From NCBI GenBank assembly GCA_017475045.1, contig JAFVGH010000034.1, forward strand, positions 36,839 through 100,838: a stretch of 64,000 nucleotides of DNA, written 5' to 3'. Origin of the DNA: Fibrobacter sp. (GTDB taxonomy: Bacteria > Fibrobacterota > Fibrobacteria > Fibrobacterales > Fibrobacteraceae). Made by a program: the position numbers and the translations under genes. Positions 43,622 through 52,311 of this stretch are shown here, piece by piece (the stretch's first letter is position 1; every line of letters starts with the position of its first letter). The notes below the pieces were generated by a model, which was given only the letters and a program-made list of their open reading frames with translations, was not told the DNA's origin and searched no databases.

Positions 43622-45544
43622 TTACTCCAAAAGCAATGCTTTCAATTCTTCGATTTCGTCCAAGGTCAATGCGTTTTCTCCGGTCGTCGCCCAGGCCGTC
43701 ACCTTTTCTTGCATTGTCGCCCCCTGGTAAGTATCCCTAAGATACATAATCATATCTTTGTAAGGATATTTTCTCTGATCAGTAGTAAACGAACCACCGG
43801 TTTGGCTCATATGCCGATACCGTTTGTTTTTCACCGTCATGGAAGTCAATTCAAAATCCTTGGACATATCGCTCTCCGAAACACCCAGCAGCGCTTCGAT
43901 AAGGAAAGCCAACGCTCCGGTCCGGTCAGCGCCACCCGCACAATGGAAGTAGATGGCCTTATCATTGTGCACCCTGAGATAGGTAATAACCTTTTTGATG
44001 GCAGCCCGGTACAATTCTTCCGTTTTTCCGGCAGTCTCAGTCACACCGAGGAACTTCAGCAGTTCAAACTGACACCAATCAATCTCCTTTATGGGACGCG
44101 TTTCATAAGTAATATCGGTTTCATCGGATTTATATCCTCGCAATTCCATATCCAGACCGATACCAAGGTCAATGAAAGTGGCCTTGTCAGTATCAGAGAT
44201 ACCATCGATCAAAGCACCTCTGTACAGCCTTCCATAGCGGATCGTTTTATTCCCGGCCTTCCAACCGCCCAAATCGCGGATGTTGTCCGAAATACTCCCT
44301 ATATAAATCATCCGAACCGGGCCTTCGGGAATAAAACAACCACTCTTGAGGGTGGATCCGTCACTCTTCTTAACCTGATAATAATATAACAATCCGGGAA
44401 TAAGATTGTATATTTTGGCCGGACTGGAAGATGCGCTGACTTCAAATGTAGACCCAGTCTCAAAAGTATGAGTGGTCGATAGAATAACCTTGGATGCTCT
44501 TCCTCCACTCCACTCCAACGATATCGGTTTCGGCTGATCCCCGGTTCTGTAATTGCGAGGGAGGTAATTATTTGTCCCGTAGATACTCGAATATGTATAC
44601 CCTGTATCATCCGTATAATCGACATTCGTCATATAGCTCAAAACATAATCGTTCTCGATGTTATATGACTCCGGAGTCATTCCTTCCGGAATGAAATAGA
44701 CTCCCGTATCAAGCGCAAGATTGCTCCATTGGAACTTAGCACGACGAATAGTCATCGTCGATGCGATGTGCCGTGTGCCGATAAGGCCGTCGGTCCTGAC
44801 AAAGGTGACGGTGAATCCTTGCTCGAAAGTGACAGGCTTCGTGACGAAGAAATACTCGGTCCTGGTCTTGAAGGATGTCTCGCCTTCAGGCGGTGTAAGT
44901 ACTATTTCGTCGCTGCCCGTAAGAACGTTCTGGACATTGGGGTGATTATTCTCGTCTAGAACGACTTCTACAATTCCGGCAAGCGCCGCCCCACTATCGT
45001 TCTTCAGGGTAATTTGGGCGATTCCATCATTCTTCAGGAAAAACTTGATGCCACCGCACAAGTGATAGAACCCCATCGACAAGTCATCGGAACGGCCGAT
45101 GGAGATGAACTGACCGTCAGCGAATGTTCCCTCGGCCGCAACCTGGGAGGAGGGAATCACGGTGGTCAATACCTGACCATCACACGAGTTATTCTCGTTA
45201 TAAGGATAAATTGCCCAATATTGGCTGTTCTGACCCTGGGTAACCTCAATCGTCCCGGTAAAATCCGCTTGCGGCGCACTTTCCGTCAATGTCGATTCAA
45301 AGCGGGCACCGCCTTCAGAACCACTGCCGTAGAATACACTGATTGCATCGTCAGGAGACCAGAAGAAGTTACCACTGGCATCCCGGGACGATTTCGTCAC
45401 ATCGTCAGAAGAATATGCGGAAAGCACCACCTGTCTCTTGATAATAAGGGGCTCATCCACTTGATTCTGAGGTTGTTCCTCAGCCTTACAAGCACCGAGG
45501 AACATGATGGCCACAAGGGCAGTCCAATAATATAAGGTTCGCAT
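43622..45544 (-). CDS. Lipoprotein: fimbrillin-like N-terminus fused to tyrosine phosphatase (copy 1)
   Basis: This 640-residue protein has a lipoprotein signal peptide (hydrophobic run then FLGAC, Cys19). Residues about 30-270 look like a fimbrillin-like domain, with FFWSPDDAISVFYGSGSEG and MGFYHLCGGIKFFLKND. A fibronectin-like stretch follows around IYNLIPGLLYYYQVKKSDGS. The C-terminal third is a tyrosine-phosphatase domain of the DSP3 (Y_phosphatase3) type: RDLGGWKAGNKTIRYGRLYR, then YFHCAGGADRTGALAF with the CX5R active site near Cys535. A surface or periplasmic tyrosine (or broad) phosphatase is predicted; the substrate is unknown. Start 45544 is set by AGGAGG eight bases upstream. A 46-codon gene precedes it directly. 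It closely resembles the next large gene. Confidence 0.85.
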   Translation of the reverse strand: MRTLYYWTALVAIMFLGACKAEEQPQNQVDEPLIIKRQVVLSAYSSDDVTKSSRDASGNFFWSPDDAISVFYGSGSEGGARFESTLTESAPQADFTGTIEVTQGQNSQYWAIYPYNENNSCDGQVLTTVIPSSQVAAEGTFADGQFISIGRSDDLSMGFYHLCGGIKFFLKNDGIAQITLKNDSGAALAGIVEVVLDENNHPNVQNVLTGSDEIVLTPPEGETSFKTRTEYFFVTKPVTFEQGFTVTFVRTDGLIGTRHIASTMTIRRAKFQWSNLALDTGVYFIPEGMTPESYNIENDYVLSYMTNVDYTDDTGYTYSSIYGTNNYLPRNYRTGDQPKPISLEWSGGRASKVILSTTHTFETGSTFEVSASSSPAKIYNLIPGLLYYYQVKKSDGSTLKSGCFIPEGPVRMIYIGSISDNIRDLGGWKAGNKTIRYGRLYRGALIDGISDTDKATFIDLGIGLDMELRGYKSDETDITYETRPIKEIDWCQFELLKFLGVTETAGKTEELYRAAIKKVITYLRVHNDKAIYFHCAGGADRTGALAFLIEALLGVSESDMSKDFELTSMTVKNKRYRHMSQTGGSFTTDQRKYPYKDMIMYLRDTYQGATMQEKVTAWATTGENALTLDEIEELKALLLE

Positions 45545-45556
45545 AGTCATGTCCTC

Positions 45557-45697
45557 CTAGAACCCAGGTTGATCTTCATCTCCCGCCGTCTCTCCCGTCC
45601 CGGTCTGGACAGTTGAAAGAATACATTCTTCCATTTGAAGGTACATTACCTCTGCTTGCGGAGCCTCGTAGCCTATCCGCATGTCTTTCACAATCAT
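45557..45697 (-). CDS. Small leader peptide gene B of phosphatase copy 1 (46 aa)
   Basis: This 46-codon gene starts with MIVKDMRIGYEAPQAEVMYL and continues QMEECILSTV, ending GDEDQPGF. It lies 12 bases after the preceding phosphatase gene's stop and 12 bases before the phosphatase it precedes, with its stop codon overlapping the AGGAGG that serves that gene. The core P-x2-x-V-x2-[LI]-[QK]-[LM]-E-x2-[IFL]-L is shared with three other small genes in the same relative position in this window. There is no signal peptide. Function unknown to me. Confidence 0.7.
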   Translation of the reverse strand: MIVKDMRIGYEAPQAEVMYLQMEECILSTVQTGTGETAGDEDQPGF

Positions 45698-45709
45698 ATT
45701 CTGCTTAGT

Positions 45710-47569
45710 TTATTCCAGCATTAAATCCTTCAGTTCTTGAATTTCTTGATCCGTGAGTGGATCCACATCCTCGGAATGCCGCGTCTTCGCCCAGGCGGTA
45801 ACCTGTTCCTGGATCGTCTTTCCTGGCGCAAAGGTCCGGATATACATTACCATCCCCCTGTAGAACCAGCCGCCGTCGCAATTGCGCCGATGGATGGAGT
45901 TCGAGTAAGTGGTGACTTCAAAATCCTTGGACATATCGCTCTCCGAGACGCCCAGGAGGCCTTCGAGGAGGAACGCGAGCGTCCCCGTGCGGTCGGCCCC
46001 GCCGTGGCAGTGGAAGTAAACCACCTTGCCATCCTTGAGCCAATTGATGATGCAGCGGATGGCGTACTGGTATTGGTCGGCGGTTTCTCCGGGAGAGACA
46101 TCGACCTGGAGGTATTTCTGGGCACTCGGCACAAAATAGTGCCAAAGTTTGATGTTCTTGTAGATGACAGGATCCGTGGGTTTCCAGGGGTTGTTTTCCC
46201 CGCTGCCGCCCTGGGAGCCCGGTGGCAGACCGCGCAGGTCCAAATCGACACCGACACCGAGCCGGTTGACGATAATGTCCATCTTGGATGCATCCTGCTG
46301 GATATCGTCCAGATTGGCGCCGCGGTAGATTTTTCCGTACCGGATCGTCTTATCTCCGGCCTTCCAACCGCCGAGGTCGCGGCTATTCTTGAGCAGACCG
46401 TTAATCATCCGCATCGGTCCCTTCGGGATTACGCAGGACTCCCTGAGGACAGTCCCGTCCGCAGCAAGCACGGAATAGAAATGCCGGACACCCGGAGTCA
46501 GATTATAAATCGATGCGGGAGACTCGCTTACGGAAACATCCCAGGAACCCGAAAGATCGGGAGAGGTCGATATCCGGACGGTCGATGCCTTTCCTTCCCA
46601 GGACAGCTTTACCGGGTTCGGCTTGTCAGTACCGGGGTAATTGGAAACTTCAGAACGGGTGTAATCAGGATCGTCGGAATAATCGACATTCTCCAGATAG
46701 GCCCGGACGCCGGAGTTCTCGATGTCGTAGTCATCGACAGTCTTGTAGTCAACGCGGGACGCATCCAGTTTCGAAGAACGGAACTTATTGCGGTTCAATG
46801 CAATAGACGTAGAAGAACGCACCGTACCTTGTATATCCTCACCCTCGAGAAGGATGGTGTATCCTTTCGTCAGGTTGGTCGGAAGGGTGACGAGGTAATA
46901 CCAAACCCCAGCCTCAAAGGTCTTGCCTTCAGGAGCAGAAAGCGTTACTTCGGGACTTCCCTCCTCTACAGCCTGAACAATCGGCTTTCCATCCTTGTCA
47001 AAACCGACGGAAAACTTCCCCACCAGCGGCTCGCCACCGTTGGAAAGGAACGTAACCGTCTGGATGTCGCTGCGGTCCAGCATGAAACGGAGACCGGAGC
47101 AGACGTTGTAGAACCCCATCTCATAAGTCTCCGTGCGAGCAACTGAGATGAAAAGGTTGTCTCCGAAGGTGCCGGCTACAGCGACCTGCTCGGCAGGAAG
47201 ACTCGTCGAAATGACGTCCTTGGAGATTGACGCCTCGGCAGAATAGGGATACAGTCCATAAATGACCTTGTCCCCGCTCGCCTCAGGAAGCGTCCCCTTG
47301 AACTGCGCCGACGACGCCTTCTCCGTATTTGTCGATGTAAAAGCGACCATCTTCCCACCGCTAAACACCGAAAGGCTCTCTTTCGGCATCCATAGTACGG
47401 TGGAATAATCCGCATTCAGCGTGGTGCGGGTCCCGTCGTTTCCTTCCGTCGTAGCCGTCAGGATGATTTCCTGGTCCGACGGCGGAGTTGGAGTGGCCTC
47501 CTCTTTGGTTGAACAGGCGGCAAACAGGCACAGGGCGGCCCAAAGGCCGAAGCGACTATAACGGTTCAT
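45710..47569 (-). CDS. Lipoprotein: fimbrillin-like N-terminus fused to tyrosine phosphatase (copy 2)
   Basis: This 619-residue paralogue of the previous phosphatase has a lipoprotein signal (LCLFAAC, Cys19). Its fimbrillin-like region includes GTRTTLNADYSTVLWMPKES, LSVFSGGKMVAF and FYNVCSGLRFML. A fibronectin-like stretch has IYNLTPGVRHFYSVLAADG. The phosphatase domain has RDLGGWKAGDKTIRYGKIYR, DLDLRGLPPGSQ and YFHCHGGADRTGTLAFLLEG, with Cys near 521. LLGVSESDMSKDFE is identical in both copies. The opening TRT...W....D.I.VF pattern is that of fimbrillin-like proteins. The start overlaps the preceding small gene by 14 bases. The ATG at 47569 gives the signal peptide; a longer version from 47596 would not. 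Confidence 0.85.
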   Translation of the reverse strand: MNRYSRFGLWAALCLFAACSTKEEATPTPPSDQEIILTATTEGNDGTRTTLNADYSTVLWMPKESLSVFSGGKMVAFTSTNTEKASSAQFKGTLPEASGDKVIYGLYPYSAEASISKDVISTSLPAEQVAVAGTFGDNLFISVARTETYEMGFYNVCSGLRFMLDRSDIQTVTFLSNGGEPLVGKFSVGFDKDGKPIVQAVEEGSPEVTLSAPEGKTFEAGVWYYLVTLPTNLTKGYTILLEGEDIQGTVRSSTSIALNRNKFRSSKLDASRVDYKTVDDYDIENSGVRAYLENVDYSDDPDYTRSEVSNYPGTDKPNPVKLSWEGKASTVRISTSPDLSGSWDVSVSESPASIYNLTPGVRHFYSVLAADGTVLRESCVIPKGPMRMINGLLKNSRDLGGWKAGDKTIRYGKIYRGANLDDIQQDASKMDIIVNRLGVGVDLDLRGLPPGSQGGSGENNPWKPTDPVIYKNIKLWHYFVPSAQKYLQVDVSPGETADQYQYAIRCIINWLKDGKVVYFHCHGGADRTGTLAFLLEGLLGVSESDMSKDFEVTTYSNSIHRRNCDGGWFYRGMVMYIRTFAPGKTIQEQVTAWAKTRHSEDVDPLTDQEIQELKDLMLE

Positions 47570-47681
47570 AATCCACCGGTTCAATGCTATTGTCATTCAA
47601 CTCATCATCCGTCCCACTGGTCAGGAAACCCGTTTCCAGCTTTAGGGCAACAACCCTGGAAAATGGGGGCATGTATGACAT
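47556..47681 (-). CDS. Small leader peptide gene A of phosphatase copy 2 (41 aa)
   Basis: This 41-codon gene starts MSYMPPFSRVVALKLETGFL and ends NSIEPVDYEPL. Its last codons overlap the start of phosphatase copy 2, giving translational coupling. The core VVALKLETGFLTSG lines up with VMYLQMEECILSTV of the gene at 45557 and with the VRIQLEADLLGDSV type of the fimbrillin cassettes. There is no signal peptide. It is short, and support comes from its position and similarity to the other three. Confidence 0.62.
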   Translation of the reverse strand: MSYMPPFSRVVALKLETGFLTSGTDDELNDNSIEPVDYEPL

Positions 47682-47700
47682 GGCAATTCGATATTATGGA

Positions 47701-47726
47701 CATCGCCGGCGATTGGGCCGGCGATG
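47701..47726 (-). terminator. Hairpin after the minus-strand fimbrillin cassette
   Basis: CATCGCCGGC and GCCGGCGATG form a perfect 10-base stem with a 6-base loop. It lies 38 bases after the stop of the last cassette gene and 20 bases before the small gene of the phosphatase unit. There is no T-run in the leftward direction. It resembles the hairpin at 42106. Confidence 0.5.
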
Positions 47727-47764
47727 TCGGATGTGGTATTCACAAAGAAACTATACGCTCTTTA

Positions 47765-49927
47765 TTAGAATGTAAGCTGGATCAAAGCTTCGTTGAAGAA
47801 TTCCTTGTTCAAGTCGTTGATCTTGATTGCAGTAGAATTACCTCCGCTAAGACGGGTCTTGAAATAGCACGGATACTCATTCTTGTACTTATACTCACCG
47901 TTTTCCTGAAGCTCAGCATATTCGTCGAAAGCGATGGTCTTAACGAAATAGTAGTTGTGCAATTTCTCTGACCCAGGCTCATTAAAGGCAGATACACCAT
48001 GCTTCACAGGAAGTGAGGATTCATCACCATGAACGACACTGCGCAAACCATTGTTCTGCGGCTCGATCATGATCTGAAGCGGGAAGATGTCACGAGGCAG
48101 ACCGTCCGGCAACATGAGATAAACTACAACATCCTGATTGGACGTATCCGTTGCACCGGCAGCATGAACCGCCGAACACTCTTCTCCGTCAGCCACGAAA
48201 TTCTGCTTGTCCATGACAGTGAAAATAATCTCACGATAGAGGGGCCGTTGACCGGCTTTTTGACCCTGGACTCTGACCTTGCTCATCTTTTCACCACCTT
48301 CGGAACCAAGAAGCTGAACCGTCACCGTTCCATCTCCATTATCCTTGATGCCATCTACAAAACCATCATCATCCTTGTCCTGGTCAATAGCACTAGCATA
48401 GCCAGAGACCTCCATCTGAGTGATGCTGATCGTGACATTACCACTGGAAGCCGTGACAGCAGGGCCATTGGCATCGGGATAGAATGCGAAAGTAAAGGAC
48501 TTCGGCTTGGCCGCACCAACACTGGTGATACTAGTCTGGCTGACCTGAATCTTGGAAGTCTGGGTCCCGATTTCATTCAACATCGAGGTAGCGATGTTAG
48601 CCGAGATATCGCCAAGCCAGTCACCATTATAAGCATTCTGAGGAGTCTTATGATGCTTGGGAGCCTTGATGCCCGTGACCTGGAAATTGTACACAATATT
48701 CCGAAGGATGGGAAGATAACCATTCTCATTCATAAAGGAAATCTTGTAATACCGCGGCATTCCATCTGCTGCTTCAGGACCAGTCTTCCACGTCACTTCA
48801 ATAAGCGCTCCGGATTCCTTGAAAACCGGATTATTGGACGGAATAGAACGCTCATACATATAACCAAACTCCGTACCAGGCGTAAAGAAATCATCAGCAG
48901 CCGGAACCGTGGTCGTATTGAGTTCACGAGAATTGACATATCCGACATAACTTCCCATCACGTCGTCAGCATCGACGGTCTGCTCGTTAATCTTCGTATA
49001 GATCGTACGATAGCCGTCATTTCCGGAATAAGGAACAACTGCTCCGGTACGGGGAGTATCGATCAGATAAAAACCGGTAATATCAAAATCGTCCGAATCA
49101 GAGGTGATGGTAATCTTGGCGAAATTGCGGATGAGCGGGAGATCGTGCAATTTCTCGATAGGGGCCGCTACATAATCCTCATCATCGGAATAAATAGGCT
49201 GATCATTCTGATCGTATCCGATGATGTAAGTGGAGGTCTCATATTGCCCATCAACTACATTCGGTTTCACTCCGTCAATCCGAACACGCTGCCAATAAGC
49301 TGCTTTTCCCGCCTCAGAGTAAATAAGAGGCATCAAATCGGCTTCCGTGGCGTTTTCAACTTTCCCATTGATTGTAACCGTCGACGGAAGAGGATTATCC
49401 AGCGTGTAAGGATCCCCATCCGGCGCATCGTATGCTCCGACCAGGAAATCAAGCACTAAAGGCTCATTGGAAAGAGGCATCAAGACCTCATACTCGACAC
49501 TGTAAGTCTTAACAGTCCGATAAAGGAGATTACCCTCCTCATCTTTCATCTGCTCTCCCTTACCATTCAGAACCGGGACCTGTTTTGTCGTACCGTCATC
49601 GTTGTGAACAATCGATTCCTTAAGGTGGGGTTTCAGGAAATGGCGCAGGATACCGCCAGTTTTCTCATCCTCACCACCGCCGAAGACCGCCACATAGAGG
49701 TCTCCGTTATCGATCGTATATGGCTGATCACCGATATCGTGCTGAGCACGGGTCTGGGTGGCATACAGCATCGTTTCAGGAACGGTAACCGAGAAAGTCA
49801 CCAAAGCCATATCCCCGTCCTTGGGAGGGACGGTTGTGTAGGACACTTTCTGCACAGGCATATTCTCCCGGGTGCAAGCAACCAGGCACAGAAGAGCGGC
49901 GCTGAAAATATAGATAATCTTTTTCAT
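47765..49927 (-). CDS. Fimbrillin-type lipoprotein, third gene of minus-strand cassette
   Basis: This 720-residue lipoprotein has the signal KKIIYIFSAALLCLVAC (Cys18). It contains PLSNEPLVLDFLVGAY and LIRNFAKITITSDSDDFDIT, the latter like the conserved L-x-R-x-x-A-K-I motif of FimA/Mfa-type fimbrillins. The late section has QRPLYREIIFTVMDKQNFV, LPDGLPRDIFPLQIMIEPQN and a C-terminal beta-strand-like STAIKINDLNKEFFN. The paralogue at 59044 shares all these. A role in fimbria assembly or anchoring is inferred from the fimbrillin-like motif and from its place at the end of a fimbrial-type operon. The ATG at 49927 is chosen over a TTG upstream. Confidence 0.75.
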   Translation of the reverse strand: MKKIIYIFSAALLCLVACTRENMPVQKVSYTTVPPKDGDMALVTFSVTVPETMLYATQTRAQHDIGDQPYTIDNGDLYVAVFGGGEDEKTGGILRHFLKPHLKESIVHNDDGTTKQVPVLNGKGEQMKDEEGNLLYRTVKTYSVEYEVLMPLSNEPLVLDFLVGAYDAPDGDPYTLDNPLPSTVTINGKVENATEADLMPLIYSEAGKAAYWQRVRIDGVKPNVVDGQYETSTYIIGYDQNDQPIYSDDEDYVAAPIEKLHDLPLIRNFAKITITSDSDDFDITGFYLIDTPRTGAVVPYSGNDGYRTIYTKINEQTVDADDVMGSYVGYVNSRELNTTTVPAADDFFTPGTEFGYMYERSIPSNNPVFKESGALIEVTWKTGPEAADGMPRYYKISFMNENGYLPILRNIVYNFQVTGIKAPKHHKTPQNAYNGDWLGDISANIATSMLNEIGTQTSKIQVSQTSITSVGAAKPKSFTFAFYPDANGPAVTASSGNVTISITQMEVSGYASAIDQDKDDDGFVDGIKDNGDGTVTVQLLGSEGGEKMSKVRVQGQKAGQRPLYREIIFTVMDKQNFVADGEECSAVHAAGATDTSNQDVVVYLMLPDGLPRDIFPLQIMIEPQNNGLRSVVHGDESSLPVKHGVSAFNEPGSEKLHNYYFVKTIAFDEYAELQENGEYKYKNEYPCYFKTRLSGGNSTAIKINDLNKEFFNEALIQLTF

Positions 49928-49944
49928 ATTCAAATTCTCCTATT

Positions 49945-52296
49945 CTAGTTGTTTAAAGTGCCAGGATAGAAACGATGGACATCATCACCCGTTACAGCGG
50001 GTTCTTCGCCCCAATACCAGATATCATAGACACAACGGATGGAGTGAACGTCATTCCCAGGAGCCTGGAACGTTGTACCATTACCATTGTTAGTCCAGTC
50101 AAAGACATTACCAGACGAAGCATGATAACCTGCCCCGCCATTGAACAAATGCGGAATGACGTCCATGTGCTGGAGGCAGTAAGCGAAATAAAGCTCAGCT
50201 TCCGTAGGAAGTCTCCAACGTCCGGCAGGATAACCGGCTTCCTGATAAGTAGCACAACGCTTTGCAGCATTCTCGTAAACTACACCATTATTGCCAGGTC
50301 GGCCACCGCGATCGGAATTGAACATATAAGCCGGAGCAATAATATTCTTGTCCCTACCAGTAACCATAATCTTATCCACGTTCTCCCACGCTTCTGTATG
50401 AGCAGGAGAAGCATTAGTACCCTGGCCAGTACCACCCCAGAGATAAGGATTCAAGTCCCGGTGACCCTCCTCAAACAATTCATTCCAAGGAACCCTGGGA
50501 TCGCCAATGATATACTCAAAATCAGTTTTATTACCACTACCGGGTTGACCACTAGTTGTACCGTTGCTGTAAACAGAATAAGAACTCGAACTCGGGGCGA
50601 AAGCGGTCACCGTAACAATAGTCATTGTAGTACCCTTATCGCTTGTAGTAGTTTGATTCAAGCGACCATAGCTACCAGTTTCGGAATTGTTCGGACTGGA
50701 GAACAAATCACCAGAATTGCGCCAACGATAATAGTCGCCATTATGATGTTCTGAACTCGGAGCGTTATAAACAGAAGCAGTTTGAAGAGCGTAATAACCA
50801 TTAATGAAACTGTTTCCACCCTCGATGAGTTCCGCATAAATGGACGGGTACTGGGTGATTTTGACCGTAACAGTTTTATCATCCAGATACGGTTCGCCGT
50901 CAGTGGTTGCTTTATGTCGGATTGTGACAGTCCATTCAATCGGCGTACAGTCAAATGTTTCATTATGAGTAACGGTAATATCGGGATCCAACTCATAATG
51001 CAAGTCGAACAACTCGCTGCCAGTCGCAACACAATAATTCCCAGTGTTAGGTTTACTATTAAGAGTTACCGCACGCGGGTTTTTAGTCCCACCCTGGACG
51101 GTTTTCTGCGTTCCGACACAACTGACGATCTCGATATCGTTACTGGAAACGACCGGAACGGAAATATCATCGATACCGTAAATCGTATATTCCTTAACCG
51201 GGACATCCAGGTACAGAGCACTCTCGAATTCAGCAGCGACAGCCGTAGGTTCGAACCAGTTGGCGACATAAATATAGTCGGCAACCAGAGCCCAGTCGTC
51301 CTCAGTTCCACCAGGGGCGGACACATCCACGGTCAGCGTATAAATCGTATTCCGCTTGAAGGTCTCCAATTGAGGAAGGATGATCTTGTAGTAGAAATTG
51401 TTCATACCCTTGGAAGTGCAGGTCCACGGGCAATACAGTTTGAAATAAGGAGCCTTGTTGTCGCTCGTGGAGAAAGCCTGCGGATAGGTATAAACCGCCT
51501 CGGTGGTCCAACTGGTGTAGTCTTCCTTGGCAGAAGTCGTAGATGTCGGCGCAACCTGGTCAGTCGTAAAATAGTCCGTTTTCACGGTAGTAAACTCCAC
51601 CGGAGTAGCTTCAACGACTGCACTCTTGAGGGCATTCACGAAATTCACCCACATCTGGTCCGTAACGGGGGTCCAAGTATTATTGAAATCATCCGTATAC
51701 GAATCTGCGACATTGAATTTGAGGACCAACTTGGCAGCCGTGCGGGTGAGACCAATCTTAAAGGTCTTCGAATCACCTGCCTTGGACGGAGAGATATACT
51801 TCATATACTCCTCGCTCGAACTGTCGTAGGAGTCCATCACGAAATACTCGATTTTCTTGCTCAAATCAGTTTTGATATCGAGAGCAAGAATGTCCTCGAG
51901 GGTTTCCGCGGTGATCGCTTCCGGATAGTTGGCGATGACATAGACATAGGACGGTCCCTGAAGCGGTCCATCGTGGGTATCGGTACGTACGTCAAACGTA
52001 TATTCGTAAAGATTATCGCTAACGGCGACAAGTTCTCCCTCGGCGACATTCTTCCGGACATGGTCGATCAGTTGCGTACCTTCTTCATCCTTGAAGAAGA
52101 AGAAATCAGCATGTTTGACGACGTTCTCGACATTGACTTCCTCGTCGCCGTCGGCACGGGTCTGCAATTCAGACGTCTGAAGCTGAAGGGTGATGACACC
52201 GTCGCCATCCTCAGGGATGACGGGGGTTTCCACAGTGCAGGAAGCAGCAAAGGCTAACGCTGCAACAATCGAAAAATAAGTAATGATTCTTTTCAT
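49945..52296 (-). CDS. Fimbrillin-type lipoprotein with C-terminal FISUMP/DUF1566-like domain, second gene of minus-strand cassette
   Basis: This 783-residue lipoprotein has the signal KRIITYFSIVAALAFAASC (Cys20). The first half carries fimbrillin-like features: HADFFFFKDEEGTQL, YVYVIANYPEA, FKIGLTRTAAKLVLKFNV. The C-terminus (about 690-765) has RCATYQEAGYPAGRWRLPTE, then HSIRCVYDIWYW. This RWRLPT...RCV pattern resembles the Fib_succ_major/DUF1566 or C-type-lectin-like domains that occur at surface-protein C-termini. It may be a tip or minor fimbrial subunit. The paralogue is at 56564-59020. It lies 15 bases after the first cassette gene. Confidence 0.78.
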   Translation of the reverse strand: MKRIITYFSIVAALAFAASCTVETPVIPEDGDGVITLQLQTSELQTRADGDEEVNVENVVKHADFFFFKDEEGTQLIDHVRKNVAEGELVAVSDNLYEYTFDVRTDTHDGPLQGPSYVYVIANYPEAITAETLEDILALDIKTDLSKKIEYFVMDSYDSSSEEYMKYISPSKAGDSKTFKIGLTRTAAKLVLKFNVADSYTDDFNNTWTPVTDQMWVNFVNALKSAVVEATPVEFTTVKTDYFTTDQVAPTSTTSAKEDYTSWTTEAVYTYPQAFSTSDNKAPYFKLYCPWTCTSKGMNNFYYKIILPQLETFKRNTIYTLTVDVSAPGGTEDDWALVADYIYVANWFEPTAVAAEFESALYLDVPVKEYTIYGIDDISVPVVSSNDIEIVSCVGTQKTVQGGTKNPRAVTLNSKPNTGNYCVATGSELFDLHYELDPDITVTHNETFDCTPIEWTVTIRHKATTDGEPYLDDKTVTVKITQYPSIYAELIEGGNSFINGYYALQTASVYNAPSSEHHNGDYYRWRNSGDLFSSPNNSETGSYGRLNQTTTSDKGTTMTIVTVTAFAPSSSSYSVYSNGTTSGQPGSGNKTDFEYIIGDPRVPWNELFEEGHRDLNPYLWGGTGQGTNASPAHTEAWENVDKIMVTGRDKNIIAPAYMFNSDRGGRPGNNGVVYENAAKRCATYQEAGYPAGRWRLPTEAELYFAYCLQHMDVIPHLFNGGAGYHASSGNVFDWTNNGNGTTFQAPGNDVHSIRCVYDIWYWGEEPAVTGDDVHRFYPGTLNN

Positions 52297-52311
52297 AACT
52301 GTTCCTGCTAT

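Noticed and set aside
42345..52257. Long plus-strand open frames opposite the OmpA-family, phosphatase and fimbrillin genes (for example 45737-47146, 48029-49459, 50782-52257)
   Set aside because: They lie entirely antisense to genes with signal peptides, domain motifs and paralogues, show no recognisable motif, and come from the codon bias of the real strand.
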